From contig MZZL01000409.1 of assembly GCA_002749535.1 (NCBI GenBank), forward strand, positions 2,434,160-2,498,159: a stretch of DNA of 64,000 nucleotides. The letters are read 5' to 3'. This document shows positions 44,682-57,025 of the stretch, piece after piece. The position numbers and the translations under genes are program-made. Source of the DNA: Apophysomyces variabilis (Eukaryota > Mucoromycota > Mucoromycetes > Mucorales > Mucoraceae). Position 1 is the stretch's first letter, and each line of letters begins with the position of its first letter. The notes below the pieces were generated by a model. It was not told where the DNA came from, ran no database searches, and saw only the letters and a list, made by a program, of their open reading frames with translations.

Positions 44682-45254
44682 CTCTTACCAAAAAAAAAAA
44701 GCAATGTAACGGTTGCAACTTGACGTACTGTAATTATGTGTACGTGTTACGTGATTGATTTTACGTTATTTATCGTTGTTCTCAATAAAGAGAACAAGAG
44801 TAGCCAAAAAGAAGACTTAGTCACTGGTTTTTAATTCCCAGGCCAATATGAAACCCCCGAACTAAAAAAAGTACATAAAAGATGAACTTTGCCAATATAT
44901 TAAGAAAACTAGCATAGTAATGACAAGTAAACAAGGAAGAAAGCAAGAGCCTCGGTTTCATTTTCATGATATTGCCGAGAAGATAATAGAGCATATACGC
45001 AGGTGTGCACGGAGGCAAACTACATCATTAAGAGCGCTACCATTAAACAGATAAACAAACAGTGAAGTGGACTCCAAGGCACATCAAACGTTACGTAGTT
45101 ACCCTGGCAACGTCAATAAAGGCTATGTGGCTCGAGACGAGTCTAGACTGTACGGAATTGAGCATCCTGGATCCACTGGTAATCGTCTTATTGATCGATT
45201 TCGTCTTTCATTTCGCCATGCTCTCCCTTTTAATCCGTACTTTACAAATCATGT
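44682..45254. other. Intergenic / upstream region of the aminotransferase gene
   Basis: Holds the C2H2 3' end, with AATAAA at about 44786, and presumably the aminotransferase promoter. An open frame at 45067-45276 overlaps the aminotransferase start in another frame and is judged fortuitous. Confidence 0.4.
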
Positions 45255-47075
45255 ATGGCAGGTGTTATCTACGTAACCGACCGTGCGAGCGAAATGGGCT
45301 ATTCCCCTGACAATCCAGAATGGGGTACAATTAAGCTATAAAGTTTATTGGTATTTATCATTTCCTCCTCATTCATCATCCTCGTCTTAGCAAATTTTGG
45401 ACAAGGTGCGCCCGAAGGTAAAAAAAAAAATAACTATTTGCCTATTTTTATCACTTGGTTCTTACTTAAACCTTACGCCCGTCATACTAGTCGGTCATAT
45501 TGATGGCTGTATGGATAAGCCTTTGCACATCGACATCCCTGAATACGCCTTCGAATATGCTCCCACCCATGGCATTAAAAAGCTACGCGAGGCTGTAGCT
45601 AATTTCTACAACGAGCTTTATCGACAAGATAAAGAATCCAAGTACACACACGAAAATGTAAAAAAAGAGCCAAAAAAAAAAGAGAACTTTTATCTTATTG
45701 GTATGGAAACCGGTTCTATGGTTTTCAGGTCTGCATTGTACCAGGAGGCAGAGCTGGCTTGACTCGCGTTGCAGCTGCCATTGGTGATGTGAATGTCGGC
45801 TACTTTTTACCAGAGGTAAAATAGAAGAAAGTCAGCTGTTCGTCATATCAGTAGGCTGTCCTTTTTACTTACTGCTTTCGCGTCCAAGTATACTGCTTAC
45901 GAACAGATGCTTTCCGTATTCAAGAGGTTCGTTCCTATCCCAACGGCATTGGAGGAAGAAACTCGATACCATATCTCACCAAACACAATACGGAAGGAAA
46001 TTTCCGGAAGAGGGATTGGTGTGGTCGTGGCAAGTAATCCACGGAATCCAACGGGGCAAGTGATTGAAGGTGAAGAGCTGAAGGAATTGCTGGACATTGC
46101 AAGGGAAAGACACACAACCCTAGTAATGGATGAATTTTATTCCGCTTACATCTATTCTGAGGATCCGGCTCAAGACGGCCGAACAGTTAGCATAACGGAA
46201 TTTGTGCAAGGTAAAAGGCGAACTACACTTATATATGTACATAAAGAATTCATTCAAGATTGTTATTGTTCAGATATTGAAAAAGACCCTGTCATTGTTA
46301 TTGACGGTTTGACAAAAAACTTCAGGGTATCTTGACAGCAACTCGTCTCTTTATCGTCTTCCTCAAATCCACAAGGGTTATTAACAACGATTCTTTGTCT
46401 TTTGTTTAGCTTCCAGGATGGCGAATCTGTTGGATCGTGGCACCTAAAGCCGTCATTAGCGCCATGGCATCATGCGGCTCCTTTCTGGAAGGTACAACTA
46501 GCTGTTGATTTTCCTGTTAGGATAATAGCGTTTACTGATTTGATTTAAAAGGTGGCGCTAACCATCCGCTACAGCTTGCTGCGATTCCTTTGTTGGATTC
46601 AAACCTTTACAGAAGGGAAGCCAAGTATCTTCAGCGACATTTCCGTGAGAAGCGCGACTACGTTATGAAGCGGCTGAAAGAAATGGGTCTCACAGTCAAG
46701 GTCGAGCCAAAGGCAACATTCTATATCTGGTTGGACTTAAGTCCGCTACCCTTTCCCATTAACATCGGGCTGAACTTTTTTGAAGAATGCCTACTGGAGA
46801 AAGTGTACGTTATCACCAAACGAAAAAGCAAACATAACTAAAAGATTAATGGTTTTGTTCTCGGTTAGGATTGTAGTACCTGGGATCTTTTTTGATGTTA
46901 ATGTGGGTTCACAATGAGCTAACCCGTTTTAGTCCTTAAATTATCTTTATAGCCTGCCCACAGGCGTGAACTATTCGAATCTCCTTGTCATCACTTTGTA
47001 CGACTAAGCTTCGGGCCGCCGTTGGATGAGCTTAAAAAGGGGCTGGATCACATACAGCGAGGTAATAAGGAATGA
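45255..47075 (+). CDS. PLP-dependent class I/II aminotransferase, about 405 aa
   Basis: Ten exons keep phase: 45255-45324, 45391-45417, 45491-45657, 45729-45815, 45889-46210, 46274-46326, 46410-46491, 46552-46804, 46869-46902 and 46953-47075. It starts MAGVIYVTDRASEMGYSPDN, then NFGQGAPEVG. Fold-type-I motifs follow: PTHGIKKLREAVANFYN, VPGGRAGLTRVAAA, SNPRNPTGQVI, MDEFYSAYIY with the cofactor Asp-x-x-Tyr, DGLTKNFRLPGWR with the Schiff-base Lys, and near the end FVRLSFGPP with the carboxylate-binding Arg. The substrate cannot be told from the sequence. It converges on the carrier gene with about 170 bp between stops. Confidence 0.93.
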
Positions 47076-47245
47076 TAACTTTTAGATTTGATTGCAACTA
47101 ATTTCATCATGGGGAATGGCGTAGTCATAGAGAGGTTTGGTACATGAAGCAAAGAATTAAAGGAAAAAAAAAGTGTTGAAGCTTGGTGCGTGATGTCTAT
47201 GGAATACAGATATCTAACTTTGTAAGGGTGCAACGCGCCTCTATT

Positions 47246-48351
47246 TTATGAGGATTTCGCCTTCAGTAGTAATGCATAGGCTAAGATTGTGTAGTTCGTA
47301 AAGATATCCTTGAGCATGAAGAGCAATGCTTGGGTAATCACCGCTTTTGTGATTTGAGTACTCATACCCTTCAAAAAGCAAATTTTTTTGTTTGTGATAA
47401 GGCAAGTTTTTCACGTGAACTTCTTTTCCTTACCTTGTACCATCCGAAGAACCCGTCTGTCTTCAATACCCGAGTGAGTACATCGAAAGATCCTTTGTAT
47501 GCCACCACCTTGTCCTTGACATCCTTGGATGGTTTCCATTGCAAGCGCACTTTCGCCATGATATAAGGATAGGTGATCACCGTAGCCAGCGTCTTACTCA
47601 GGGCGCCAACCCAAAATGCAACAGCGGGAGTCAGTGATGCCTGCAGCACTCTGAGAACAATCTGCTTTATCTTCTCAAAACTGCCATAGGTGATTGCCGG
47701 ATTGACACATAAGATCAACGAGGGCTTGATACCTCTCCAAAGTCCCTGAACACCCTCTTCGTCAACGATCGTTTTACATGTTTTGAGAAGGTTCTGACGC
47801 TCATTTGGGGGCAGTGTCTGCTGGCGTGTTGTGACTACCGACACCGGCGTGGTCACCATTGTTGTCAGGGCACCTGCTGCAGCGCCAAGCAACAGTTCCA
47901 TAGCGGTAGATAACGTACCCCTTCCAGGATTGTACCGTTTGTTATAGGTGTCTCGAAGGAGAGAGTAACAGTAGAAATAGGTAAAATTTGTCCAAGCTGT
48001 TCCTAACAAAGAGCTTCCAAGACCGGCATAAAGTCCGGCCAAGCCTTCCTTGCGCAGGATTTGTGTGATGCCGTCGATAGCGGATTCATAGTGTTCCTGT
48101 TCTTTTTCGTCCAATTGTTCGTGTTTTGCCTGGACCTGAATCCGAGTTTTGATGCTGTGGTATAGTGAAATACAAGTTTAGATTCCTTTTTTTTTTTACT
48201 TTCTTTTGCTCCAAAGGCGGAAAATGCCCTTGAACATTTTTTTCTGTTACATGTCTAGAGGATACACCAGCGATAAGGCGAACATAGCACCAGCAGAACC
48301 GGCGACTGCATGGCCAAAAGGGGGTAAGGTTTCTTTAGAGAGGGCAGCCAT
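47246..48351 (-). CDS. Peroxisomal adenine-nucleotide-type mitochondrial-carrier-family protein, about 314 aa
   Basis: Exons 48351-48251, 48154-47434 and 47368-47246 keep phase. Three carrier repeats are visible with their signature loops: YPLDIIKTRIQVQ (built by the first splice), TPVSVVTTRQQT, and YPYIMAKVRLQW. The C-terminal helix reads GMSTQITKAVITQALLFMLK, which is typical of PMP47/SLC25A17/Ant1 peroxisomal carriers rather than mitochondrial ones. Those import ATP into peroxisomes in exchange for AMP for fatty-acid activation. Six transmembrane helices are expected. Confidence 0.88.
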
Positions 48352-49801
48352 GGGAGAGATAAGAATCGAGAGATATCAAAGTGAAAAAGAACGGAGAGAG
48401 AGAGGAGTTAAGCAGGAAAGGGGTTGCCATATGAGAAAATGCTGACACAAGTTTTTCGGACCAACAATTCTGTGATTTGGATGGATCCGGAGGTAAAAAT
48501 AATTTTCCTTTCACGCCTGCGGACTCGAAAACATCCAAATATTCTTAGTCACCGATATGAAAAGATTAAATGAAGTCATATAATACTTCCGCCTGCTGCC
48601 TAAAGTATATTCAGGTTAGAGTGTAATAAATATTATTAGCTTGATTTCGTCTCATACTGCTCAATGATAAGGCATTGTATAGATCTGTCACACAAGTTTC
48701 CTGCGTGTCACTCTGTGAACGCAAATGCTTGTTGGCATACGAAACCGTACAAGGTAGACTAATTCCAGTCTGCACATAGCTTTGATTACAGCTATCATTT
48801 TCACCTTAATCATTATCTTACGTTTCCTTTGTTATTTGCTCATTGGTTTGATTCGGAATATGTTTCTACAAGATTCAGACAATGAATAGCATCATTCTAG
48901 CAATACAAGAACGTGGCACTGCCATAGATCTAAAGATGGTATAATATAAGGTATAAACTTAGCTTAATTTTGCCAAAACTCCTTTTTTACAGAAATAAAT
49001 CCCGTAGATGTAGTCATTTCTGTCTAATTACAACCTTTAAGGAATGAAACAGATAGTGTTTATTACTTTCCTTTTCCATTTGTTTTCCATTTGTAAGGTA
49101 TAAGCTGATAACATTCGCTGATTGTCCAAAGGATGTCCTTGTGGTCTTCATCATGCTGCTATCCTAAAAATGGATAGCTCGAACTACAATTCTTTCTAAC
49201 CTTTTAATGTGCAATGTAAAACTAGCTATTAAAGAGGATGGAATACCAGATTTAGCTAATATCAACAAAAGCAATTTCTTACATTCTGTTACTGCAGCCT
49301 GCTTTTATTGTGTTTAAAGCATAGTGATAGGTAGTGTACCTTAAAATAGTGCCGAGGCCCTTTGCAAATATATGCTTGCTATAGCCTTTCGAAAGAAATG
49401 AAACAATAAGTATTGAGCATTGCTATTGGATGGCAATACAAAAGCTGCCCATAATACAATCCAACGGTAGATGGTTCGTCAATTTTAGCTATAGACTTCT
49501 TTACTGACAAATCTGTCAAATAATTTAGCGCCTCTATATCGCAGCCTTCGTTAAACTTCACAAAAATTAGTAACAAATCATATTGGCATGATGTTAATGT
49601 TTGTTAAACACAAACGGTTTGTAGACATTGTCATAATAGATAGACAAAGAATATCCAATTCGGTCGAAGAACGATTCGAGCGAATTGGCACAATGAAACA
49701 CTTGTTGTTACACAAAAGGTGATTTCAAAGATCGTTCCCACTTCAGTTTCAAACGTCACACACGCTTGTTGGTTATGCGTTGTTTCACTTGAACCTTCCA
49801 C
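48352..49801. other. Divergent intergenic region
   Basis: About 1.45 kb between the starts of the carrier and exonuclease-like genes. AT-rich; short ORFs (for example 49379-49576 minus) have no recognisable features. Confidence 0.45.
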
Positions 49802-52788
49802 ATGCCGCCCCATGACGATGTCGTAGGCCTCACTATATCGGCCCAAGAGTATTGGAAAAACACTATTTCTGTTTGCGAAGCTGCGCTTCGCTTGTTGTCC
49901 GTTTACGAAAACCAGCAGCATGCGCTAGTGGATGCTGTTACCCGCCCGCTCCGTCAGCTTATAGGACAAGGACGGGACCTTAACGCAATGAAGAAGTACA
50001 CACCTCAAACTTCAGTGGAACCATCACCAAGAAAGTTAAGAAAAACAGTTCTACTCGATTTTGATCCAGCAACGAATTGGACTATTGTGAGCCCGACGAC
50101 GATAGAAATTAAGTTGCAGAACAGCGTGATCACAGCACAGTCGATCACTACTGCGGATGAACTGGACGCCATCATTCCGAAGATTCTTGCGAGCGAATGT
50201 GTTGCCCTTGATTGCGAGTTCCTAGGTTCTAAAAATGCTCTGCCTGAACTCAAGGTGTTACAGATAGCGATCTCAAAGACCTGTGGTTACGCTGTTTTGG
50301 TGGACCAAGTTGGCGTGGAAGTCTGCAAAGAGAAGCTAGCACATATATTGCAGAGTGACGAGCTAAATCTGGTCGGATGGGCTTTCCGTGCTGACGCTCA
50401 GGCAATCGAAACTGCGTTCAAACTGTCAATGGGCTCTGTTTTAGATCTTCAAGCGAAGATAAAATCCATCGCCATCGAACAAATGGCTTTGGGAGCCGCT
50501 ATGTCTAAATATGCTGGAGATTGGGAAGGATATGGTGAATTTGAAAAGGCGAAGCAACTTGGCAACACGTTCCAATTTTTAGGCCCAGACTGCGTTTGGC
50601 TCAAAAAACCTTTGCCAAAGGAAGCTCTGGTTTATGCTGTCTTTGATGTGGTGAGCCTTGTGGAGCTTTACGAAAAGCTAAAGGATCATCCCAACGAACA
50701 TCGGTATTATTGGCCGCATACTATTCTGGCTGAATCAGGTAGAAAGGCACTGGATCGTTGGCAAAGGGACCGCGCGCCAAATATAAGACCAGCAAGCCGA
50801 CAAGATGCCGTAGTACTGGTCGACCGAACCGAAACATCATCATCATCGCGAACAGAATCTCCTCTGAGTAATCCTTGCTATAAATCGAAGGGAAAATCCC
50901 AGTTGAGAGTTGAAGCCCCGCCGTTTACACCAGCTTCATTTGAGGTTGACGATGAAAACGATCCAGACATGAAAGAGGCTATTCGTCGTTCATTAGAGGA
51001 TATTAAGAAGCAGGAAGATAGGATAATTGGCACATTGGGAGACGAACCCAGTACCTCAGGTTCGGGAAGTTCATCCAATGCAAGTTCAGGTAAAATTAAC
51101 TCTGGTTTTATGAAACTAAAGGAGGCCATCTAGAGAAAACCTCTGCTCAAGAGCAATTTGCCGATATACAATCAGTTGAACCAAATTTTGCGGACGACGT
51201 GAAACAACAGCGAGCAGATGCTGTCGATACCTCAAAGTTAGGCCCGAAAGGTTGGGGCAATCCAGACGAATCCCCAGAAATCACTGGTGCAGAAAGATGG
51301 TCTTCTTGGAGCCGTAGCAATGCAGAGTCGCCTAAAAGTAACAGCAGATCACCAAGAATCACGCATGCTGCAGAGCGTGCTCAACAATCCAACGCATCTC
51401 CAATCCTTAAGAAGGCTGTATCACCAAAGCCTTTGCCAGCTACAACTGAACGAACCGTATCTTTCAAGGTCCCTGTCGCAACCGAATATATCCAATGGCA
51501 AAAGTCCTCAATCTCTGAGGCAAGCCAATCGCCAAAAACCTCACCTTCAATATCCCGATCAGGTTTACCGCAGAATACACCAAAGCACGTGGATGAGGCC
51601 AAACCAACAAGAATGACATATATGCAAGCATATGCGGATCAGTCCACTGGCTCTTTCGCATGGCGTGTTGCTGAAGAAGGAGAAATGGACGATGACAGTT
51701 GGAAAGATCTTGTCAACAATTCATTGCAGAAATGGAAACATGGTATAGACGTGGATTTCGATCTGACAGAGTACGAGAAGCAAGCGAAGCAGGAAAAACC
51801 AAAACCTCCAGCAGAGGCACCGGTCAAATTTCAAACGTCAGTTGGAGGAGAGCAATGGACAACGGAAAAGGATAGTTGGGATAAACAGATTGTGCGCCCA
51901 AACACTATGCAAATCCCATTGAAAGGAACTGGGAGACGAACAAAGCAAAAGTTCAACGGACCGAAAGTCAACAACGTGTTCGACACCGATTGGGACGAGG
52001 ACAGTTCGGATGAGGATGCGTTTAATGCCCACGAGGAAGAATCAGTAGCATCCGCCAGCGAAACTGTGTCGCCTATGATCGGAAGAGATGACGATATGTA
52101 TATTGACGACATCTACCTTGACAGTAGCTTGTCACTGCATGTGTACAGTATCAACAAGCCGGAGCAGCTGGATAAGATGATTACCAAAACTGCAACTGGG
52201 GAGCCGCCGCAAGTAGCCATTACGTATCACATGCACAGCATACGCGGTCGACAAAATCAAAGAGTGATTCTTTTAAAAGCTCTTCAGCTCTATCTTTCAA
52301 CTGGCGATTCATATACGGTTCAACTGGGCCAAGCATGTGTCGGCCAAGAGATAAACGAGTCCTCCTCTTTCCGATACCTTTTGTCCTCTCCAAATGTGCG
52401 TCGCGTCTGCTGGTGTATCGATTTTATCGCAAAAGATCTGGAGGAAAAGATCGGATTCCAATTAGGTCCTACCTACGAGATATCAGGGAAGATGATGGAT
52501 TTGGTTGGTCCAAAGCAAGGAAAGGATAAGGATTCGCACACCTTTGGGTCTTCAGTTGAACAGTATTTGTCCAAATGGCCTCATATTTCCCAGTATCGAG
52601 AAGCTAAAAAGGCTCTAGAGGACATATCGAGCAAGGCGTTTTCTTCCAGTGTTTGGGATAAGAGACGGTTATCAGACGTTGCATTAACGTTCAGCGCACT
52701 TCAAGGTTTGGCATTGTATACTCTTTCTCTTTCACCTGAGTTTCAGAGTATCCCATTTAACGAAAATCACATTTGGCCACGGCGCTAA
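49802..52788 (+). CDS. 3'-5' exonuclease (DEDD) protein with a second, degenerate exonuclease-like domain, about 980 aa
   Basis: Exons 49802-51089 and 51134-52788 are separated by a 44-nt intron ending CATCTAG. Without splicing the first part stops in the intron. Residues about 115-290 form a DEDD exonuclease domain: VALDCEF (motif I D and E), VGWAFRADAQ (motif II D) and VYAVFDVVSLVELY (YxxxD motif III). A long Ser/Pro-rich, charged middle part follows. The C-terminal region from about residue 755 has similar spacing (VAITYHMH, NVRRVCWCIDFI, LSDVALTFSALQGL) but lacks the catalytic acids. The nearest familiar relatives are EXD1/Egalitarian-type proteins that act in RNA metabolism. The role is unknown. 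Confidence 0.85.
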
Positions 52789-53223
52789 GAAGCGTAAATA
52801 TACTTATATCGTATTTGCAAAGGAAAAAGAAAAAAAACAGGAAGAAAACAGAAGAGAGAAAATAAAACAAGCAACCATGGCTTATAGTACTTTATACGGG
52901 TATTTGTCAGATATAAGATAGGTCTATGACCAATATGTGATGCCATGATTTCATCCGCTATGCGATCTGTTCTTTTCATATCAGCGGCATTTATCCTGAC
53001 GTGCCCTTGTAAGAAATGAAAACATAGAGCCTGCTAGAAAGACCGTAGAGCTATATTATTCCTTAGCAATCACATGTTGCCTTTGTTTCTTTTTTCCAGG
53101 GATGAGGATAAAACTCTTTAGCAAGTCAAAGGACACTAAAATTTGTCCAGTTTCGCTTGCACCTATTATTTATAATTTATGACACCGCACGTCTTCAAGA
53201 ATTGTGGAGCCTCAATTTCAGAT
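52789..53223. other. 3' flank of the exonuclease gene
   Basis: No gene recognised. Confidence 0.45.
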
Positions 53224-53463
53224 TCAAGTCATCATCACCTTTCCAGTTCGCGAGTTAAACAACTTGCGCTGATCATCAAAACGAGCTAAGAACCATAAAC
53301 AGTAGTTCACCAAATGTGACCGAACCTTGATGAAAAGATCATCCAGTTTTTTCTTTTGCAGCTGTATATCAGAAAACGTAAATAATGCCAATCTAGAACA
53401 GGAATGGCTTGCCTTTATGATGTTAATAAGAAGACAAGACTTTTGTGGTTGTGTCTGATTCAT
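53224..53463 (-). CDS. Small hypothetical protein, 79 aa
   Basis: A complete minus-strand ORF in an otherwise empty stretch. It has a lysine-rich amphipathic segment (LQKKKLDDLFIKVRSHLVNY) followed by an aromatic stretch (WFLARFDDQRKLFNS). It could be a small coiled-coil subunit or chance. A pyrimidine-rich CTGTTCTAG inside might be a splice acceptor, which would change the N-terminus. No family recognised. Confidence 0.25.
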   Translation of the reverse strand: MNQTQPQKSCLLINIIKASHSCSRLALFTFSDIQLQKKKLDDLFIKVRSHLVNYCLWFLARFDDQRKLFNSRTGKVMMT

Positions 53464-54055
53464 TTTAGATTACTAATAACGGCAATTGAGAGAATGTATC
53501 TATTGTGTGTAAAATCGATCTGACGAATCTTGATACATAGATCGGTACGTGACACAAAAGGGAAGTTTTATTCTTGGTGTAATGGATGGAATAGGTCGAT
53601 ATGATGTTTGCAAAGGATAATCTCCCGATTCTGGACGGTCTCTGTGCCCAATTTGTGGGATTTTGTTTTTCTTTGGATGTCACGAGATGAGTTCCTTGTA
53701 CGATGAACTATCTCCGTTCAGATTATAAAAGGGGAGGTGCAATGAATGTGTTTTCTTTGGTCTCCTTGTGGAAAAGGGTCGTATTTATCTCTAAATTATC
53801 AGTTATATATATATTACACGGTGAACTAGCCCCCTTTCTTTCTACCAACATAAAGATGAGTCTGTGGGTGATTAGGAGATCTTCTTTATGAAGGGGAGTA
53901 ACTTTTTTGAAGGATATGTGAATGCTTGATTCTTGATGAGGCTACACGGAATAAGAAAAAAGGAAAGTCTTCACAGCCCAACTTTATTTTATTTTATTTT
54001 TGTTTCTTCTTCCTGTTCTTCTTTTATTCCTAGTTTCACACACATAATACTGATT
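53464..54055. other. Upstream region of the methyltransferase gene
   Basis: No gene recognised. TTTTATTTTATTTTATTTTTG at about 53985 and the CA repeat lie in the presumed promoter/leader. Confidence 0.45.
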
Positions 54056-54130
54056 CACACACACACACACACAACACACACACACAACACACACACACAA
54101 CACACACACACAACACACACACACATACAC
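54056..54130. repeat. CA-rich tandem repeat with 13-nt higher-order unit
   Basis: (CA)6 units are separated by an extra A. AA doublets fall at 54073, 54086, 54099 and 54112, that is every 13 nt. It lies about 50 nt before the methyltransferase ATG. Confidence 0.95.
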
Positions 54131-54178
54131 CACTCTTACACACCGCAGCAACAAAAAAAATAACACAGACGCAATAAT

Positions 54179-55510
54179 ATGGGAAATACACCTTCTTCAA
54201 AGCGAAAAACAAAAGCACATATAGCGGTGGAGAAACAACATCCCACAAGCAGCCAATCCCGTATTCTAGATGGACGAGAGTACCATAACGAAGAAGACAG
54301 TGGATACTTACTACCAAAGGACGATCAGGAAATCGACCGTTTACATGAAGAACACTTTATCACGAAAGAACTTTTAGGATGGTAAATAAATTGACGTGCG
54401 TCTCTCTCTCTCCTATCCCACATTGACCTTTTGCGAACCAACTTAGCAACATCATGGCTGCTGGGTTGAAAAATTTAGACTTTCAGGCGGGAGGGTTAAA
54501 CATCCTTGATGTTTGTTGTGGACCGGCGACATGGTTATGTGAGACCAGCCTTGAATACCCCGACTGTCAATTTTCAGGCGTCGACATGTGTGATCTTTGG
54601 CCACAAATCATTCGGCCAGTAAATCTTGGCTTTAGAAAAGCGAACATCTTGCATGGACTACCCTATCCCGACAAGTCCTTTGGTAAATACAGAAACATAA
54701 GAATGCCAGATATATAAAAGACAAGGTTACCGCTTGCTAACTTGTATGCCTTTACCGTATTTCTCTTTTCCTTTATATCTAAAAAAAAGACTTTGTTCAG
54801 ATGCGGTACGCAAGTGGAAAAAAGAGCAATTGGGAAGAGGGAAAAATAACCTGTCTTGTCACTTCATTCTATGTCTAGATTTGTTGTCCTTGCGTTTAAA
54901 ACAGACGAATGGCCGCGAGTACTATCTGAAATTCGGCGAGTTCTGAAAGACGGAGGACTATTTCAATGCATTGATCTTGACATGAGGGTAAATTAGCATT
55001 TGATATTTCCCTATCGAAACAAAAAAACATAGAACAATGAACTTTATTTTAGGTTACCACGGATGCTGCCGGAAGTAGTACAAACGAAAGACGTAAGTGG
55101 TGTTTGTCTGTTGCTTTTCTACCTAGAATGGATCATTTACCTTGAAGAGGGAATATGTATTAGATCGTTCTGGGCAGCTGATTAGCCAAGTCGAGTCATT
55201 CTGCACCTCTAAACGGCTGGATCCTACTGCAGGCGCTAAACTTGACATGTGGTTGAGCGATGCCGGGATGCATATCCTTCAAAGCGAATACCGCGAAATT
55301 CCCATTGGCTGGGGTGGCCCGATCGGTGAAGCCTATCTCAACATCTTTCGGGGAATCTTGGATGGTTTGGCCCCTTGGATGAAACGCGATTTAAAAATGT
55401 CTGACGAATTATACACACAGCGCATCAACCAAACAGCAGAATATGTCGTCTCATCAAAAGCATTCATTGGTCTGTACGCTTTCTTAACCCAAAAACCAAT
55501 CGATGATTAA
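54179..55510 (+). CDS. SAM-dependent methyltransferase, about 285 aa
   Basis: Predicted exons: 54179-54381, 54447-54682, 54801-54813 (13-nt microexon), 54879-54987, a fifth exon from 55053, and a last exon from about 55150 to 55510. Motif I is LDVCCGPATWL, with an acidic end of strand 2 (FSGVDMCDLWP) and the post-motif GLPYPDKSFDAV. The motif leading into the helix is TDEWPRVLSEIRRVLKDGG, then LFQCIDLDMRV. Without the 13-nt exon the frame breaks at 54879. The junction near 55093-55150 is uncertain: the good donor at 55093 gives a wrong phase, and a GTGGTG donor at 55097 fits. N-terminal MGNTPSS resembles an N-myristoylation signal. The substrate is unknown. Confidence 0.8.
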
Positions 55511-55575
55511 AAAGGAAAGAAGTAGTTTATATAAGACACAAAAGGGCAGGCAAAATGTAGAAAGATCCCATTTTA

Positions 55576-57025
55576 TCAGTTATAGGCAGTTGGAGGTGCT
55601 ACGTTGTAATATTGGGTATAATAAGTATCCCAACTCTGTTGATTGGGCACGGGCCCGAGAGCGGCTGGCGGCCATGCCTGCTGATAAAAAGACGGAGGAG
55701 TCGATTGCCGATAAGTGTCTTGCAACTTGTCACGACCCCAAGATATCTGTATGTACATTTGTTATGATGGCCATGTAACTTTTGTTATAACGCCCAAACC
55801 TTCATCGGACGACCGTTGAGATTGACCCCTTGTAAAGAAACAATGGCAGCAGCAGCGCTCATATGGGATTCCATTCTATGGATTAAGCAAGATAATGCGA
55901 TCAATCGCTGGGCATAAAGAAGAAAAAAAAAAGGGCTTACTTAACAAATGCATATCCTCGTTCAGCTTGAATTCTGACTTGTACTACCGCACCGTATGGC
56001 TTAAAATGCTGCAGGAGTGCATGTTCTTTTAATTTACTTTAGTACGTCAGAGAAAGGGCACTAGATAAAGAAAAACTCACGCTGAATATTGTGTCCTAAA
56101 TTGCCAACATAGACTGTGCTGTTATAAGCTGCAGTTTGTGCCAAGACTTGTTGATATGTCAGATGTTGAGTTGCTTTGTTGTTGTTTTGCTGGGATATTA
56201 GCACAGATCATGAGCCACCTGATATATACGTACTATTATCGCTATGTGTGTTGGACTTTTGATTAGCCCAATTCACTCGGATGGCGCGGGACCCAAGCCT
56301 TTCGCCGTTCATAGTGGCTATGGCTTGCTCAGCATGGACCTTCTCTCGAAAGGCGACAAATCCAAATCCGCGCGACTTCCCGGTTATCATGTCCCACATG
56401 ACTCGCGCATCCCTGTTTCCCCCCTCCATTGATATATAAAAAGACGTTCTTTTTTCTGAACCGAAGACTTACGACATGCTATTGAATAAGCCAAATGCTT
56501 TAGCTAGCACTTCATCGTCCACCTCAGGACTTAGGTCCCCAACGAATATGTGGAAATGGTTAGAAGTATCGTCTTTTTGGGTTGATCCCTGTGCAGCCCA
56601 ATTAACCTTGATCTCCTTTTTTTTTGATAGTCAGTGTAAGCAATCGTCGTTTTTTTTCTCTTTCGTTTTTCTTTGCGTTTATGTCCTGCTTACACTGTTG
56701 AAAATCTTCCTGCCATTCATCTTTTGTAGTGCTTGTTCAGCTGTACGATGGTCGTCGAACTCGATGAAACCATAATTTGTGCCACCGTGTGATAACTGTG
56801 GATATATAGGTGTATATGTATGTGTGTGCCTTGTCGTTGAGCCCAACAATTTCGTCCTTACTAGTCTGGGCGGCAACCTACGTTTTTGTCGGGAATGACT
56901 TTGACGCTTTTCACATGGCCAAACGCGGAAAAGATCTTGCTCAGCATGTGGTCTGCCACTCTGGAATCTAAATGACCCACATAGAGGGCTTTGCAACCAC
57001 CGCTTGACGGTTCGTGGTATGACAT
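55576..57025 (-). CDS. TIA-1/Pub1-like RNA-binding protein with three RRMs, about 330 aa
   Basis: Exons: 57025-56882, 56795-56694, 56615-56473, 56412-56234, 56173-56081 (its 5' edge is the least certain), 56025-55941, 55875-55800 and 55746-55576. RRM1 has [11 protein letters not shown] and [12 protein letters not shown]2 has [17 protein letters not shown] and [14 protein letters not shown]3 has [13 protein letters not shown] and RGYAFVK. A Gln/Tyr/Pro-rich tail ([20 protein letters not shown]) follows. The order and the third-RRM motif SWGRD match TIA-1/Pub1, cytoplasmic-nuclear RNA binders of U-rich sequence involved in stress granules and mRNA stability. It converges on the methyltransferase gene with about 65 bp between stops. 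Confidence 0.92.

Noticed and set aside
45067..45276. Open frame just before the aminotransferase
   Set aside because: Starts with GTG only, overlaps the aminotransferase start in another frame, and cannot be spliced into it in phase.
53984..54317. Cys/Val-rich minus-strand ORFs over the CA repeat
   Set aside because: They are translations of a dinucleotide repeat.
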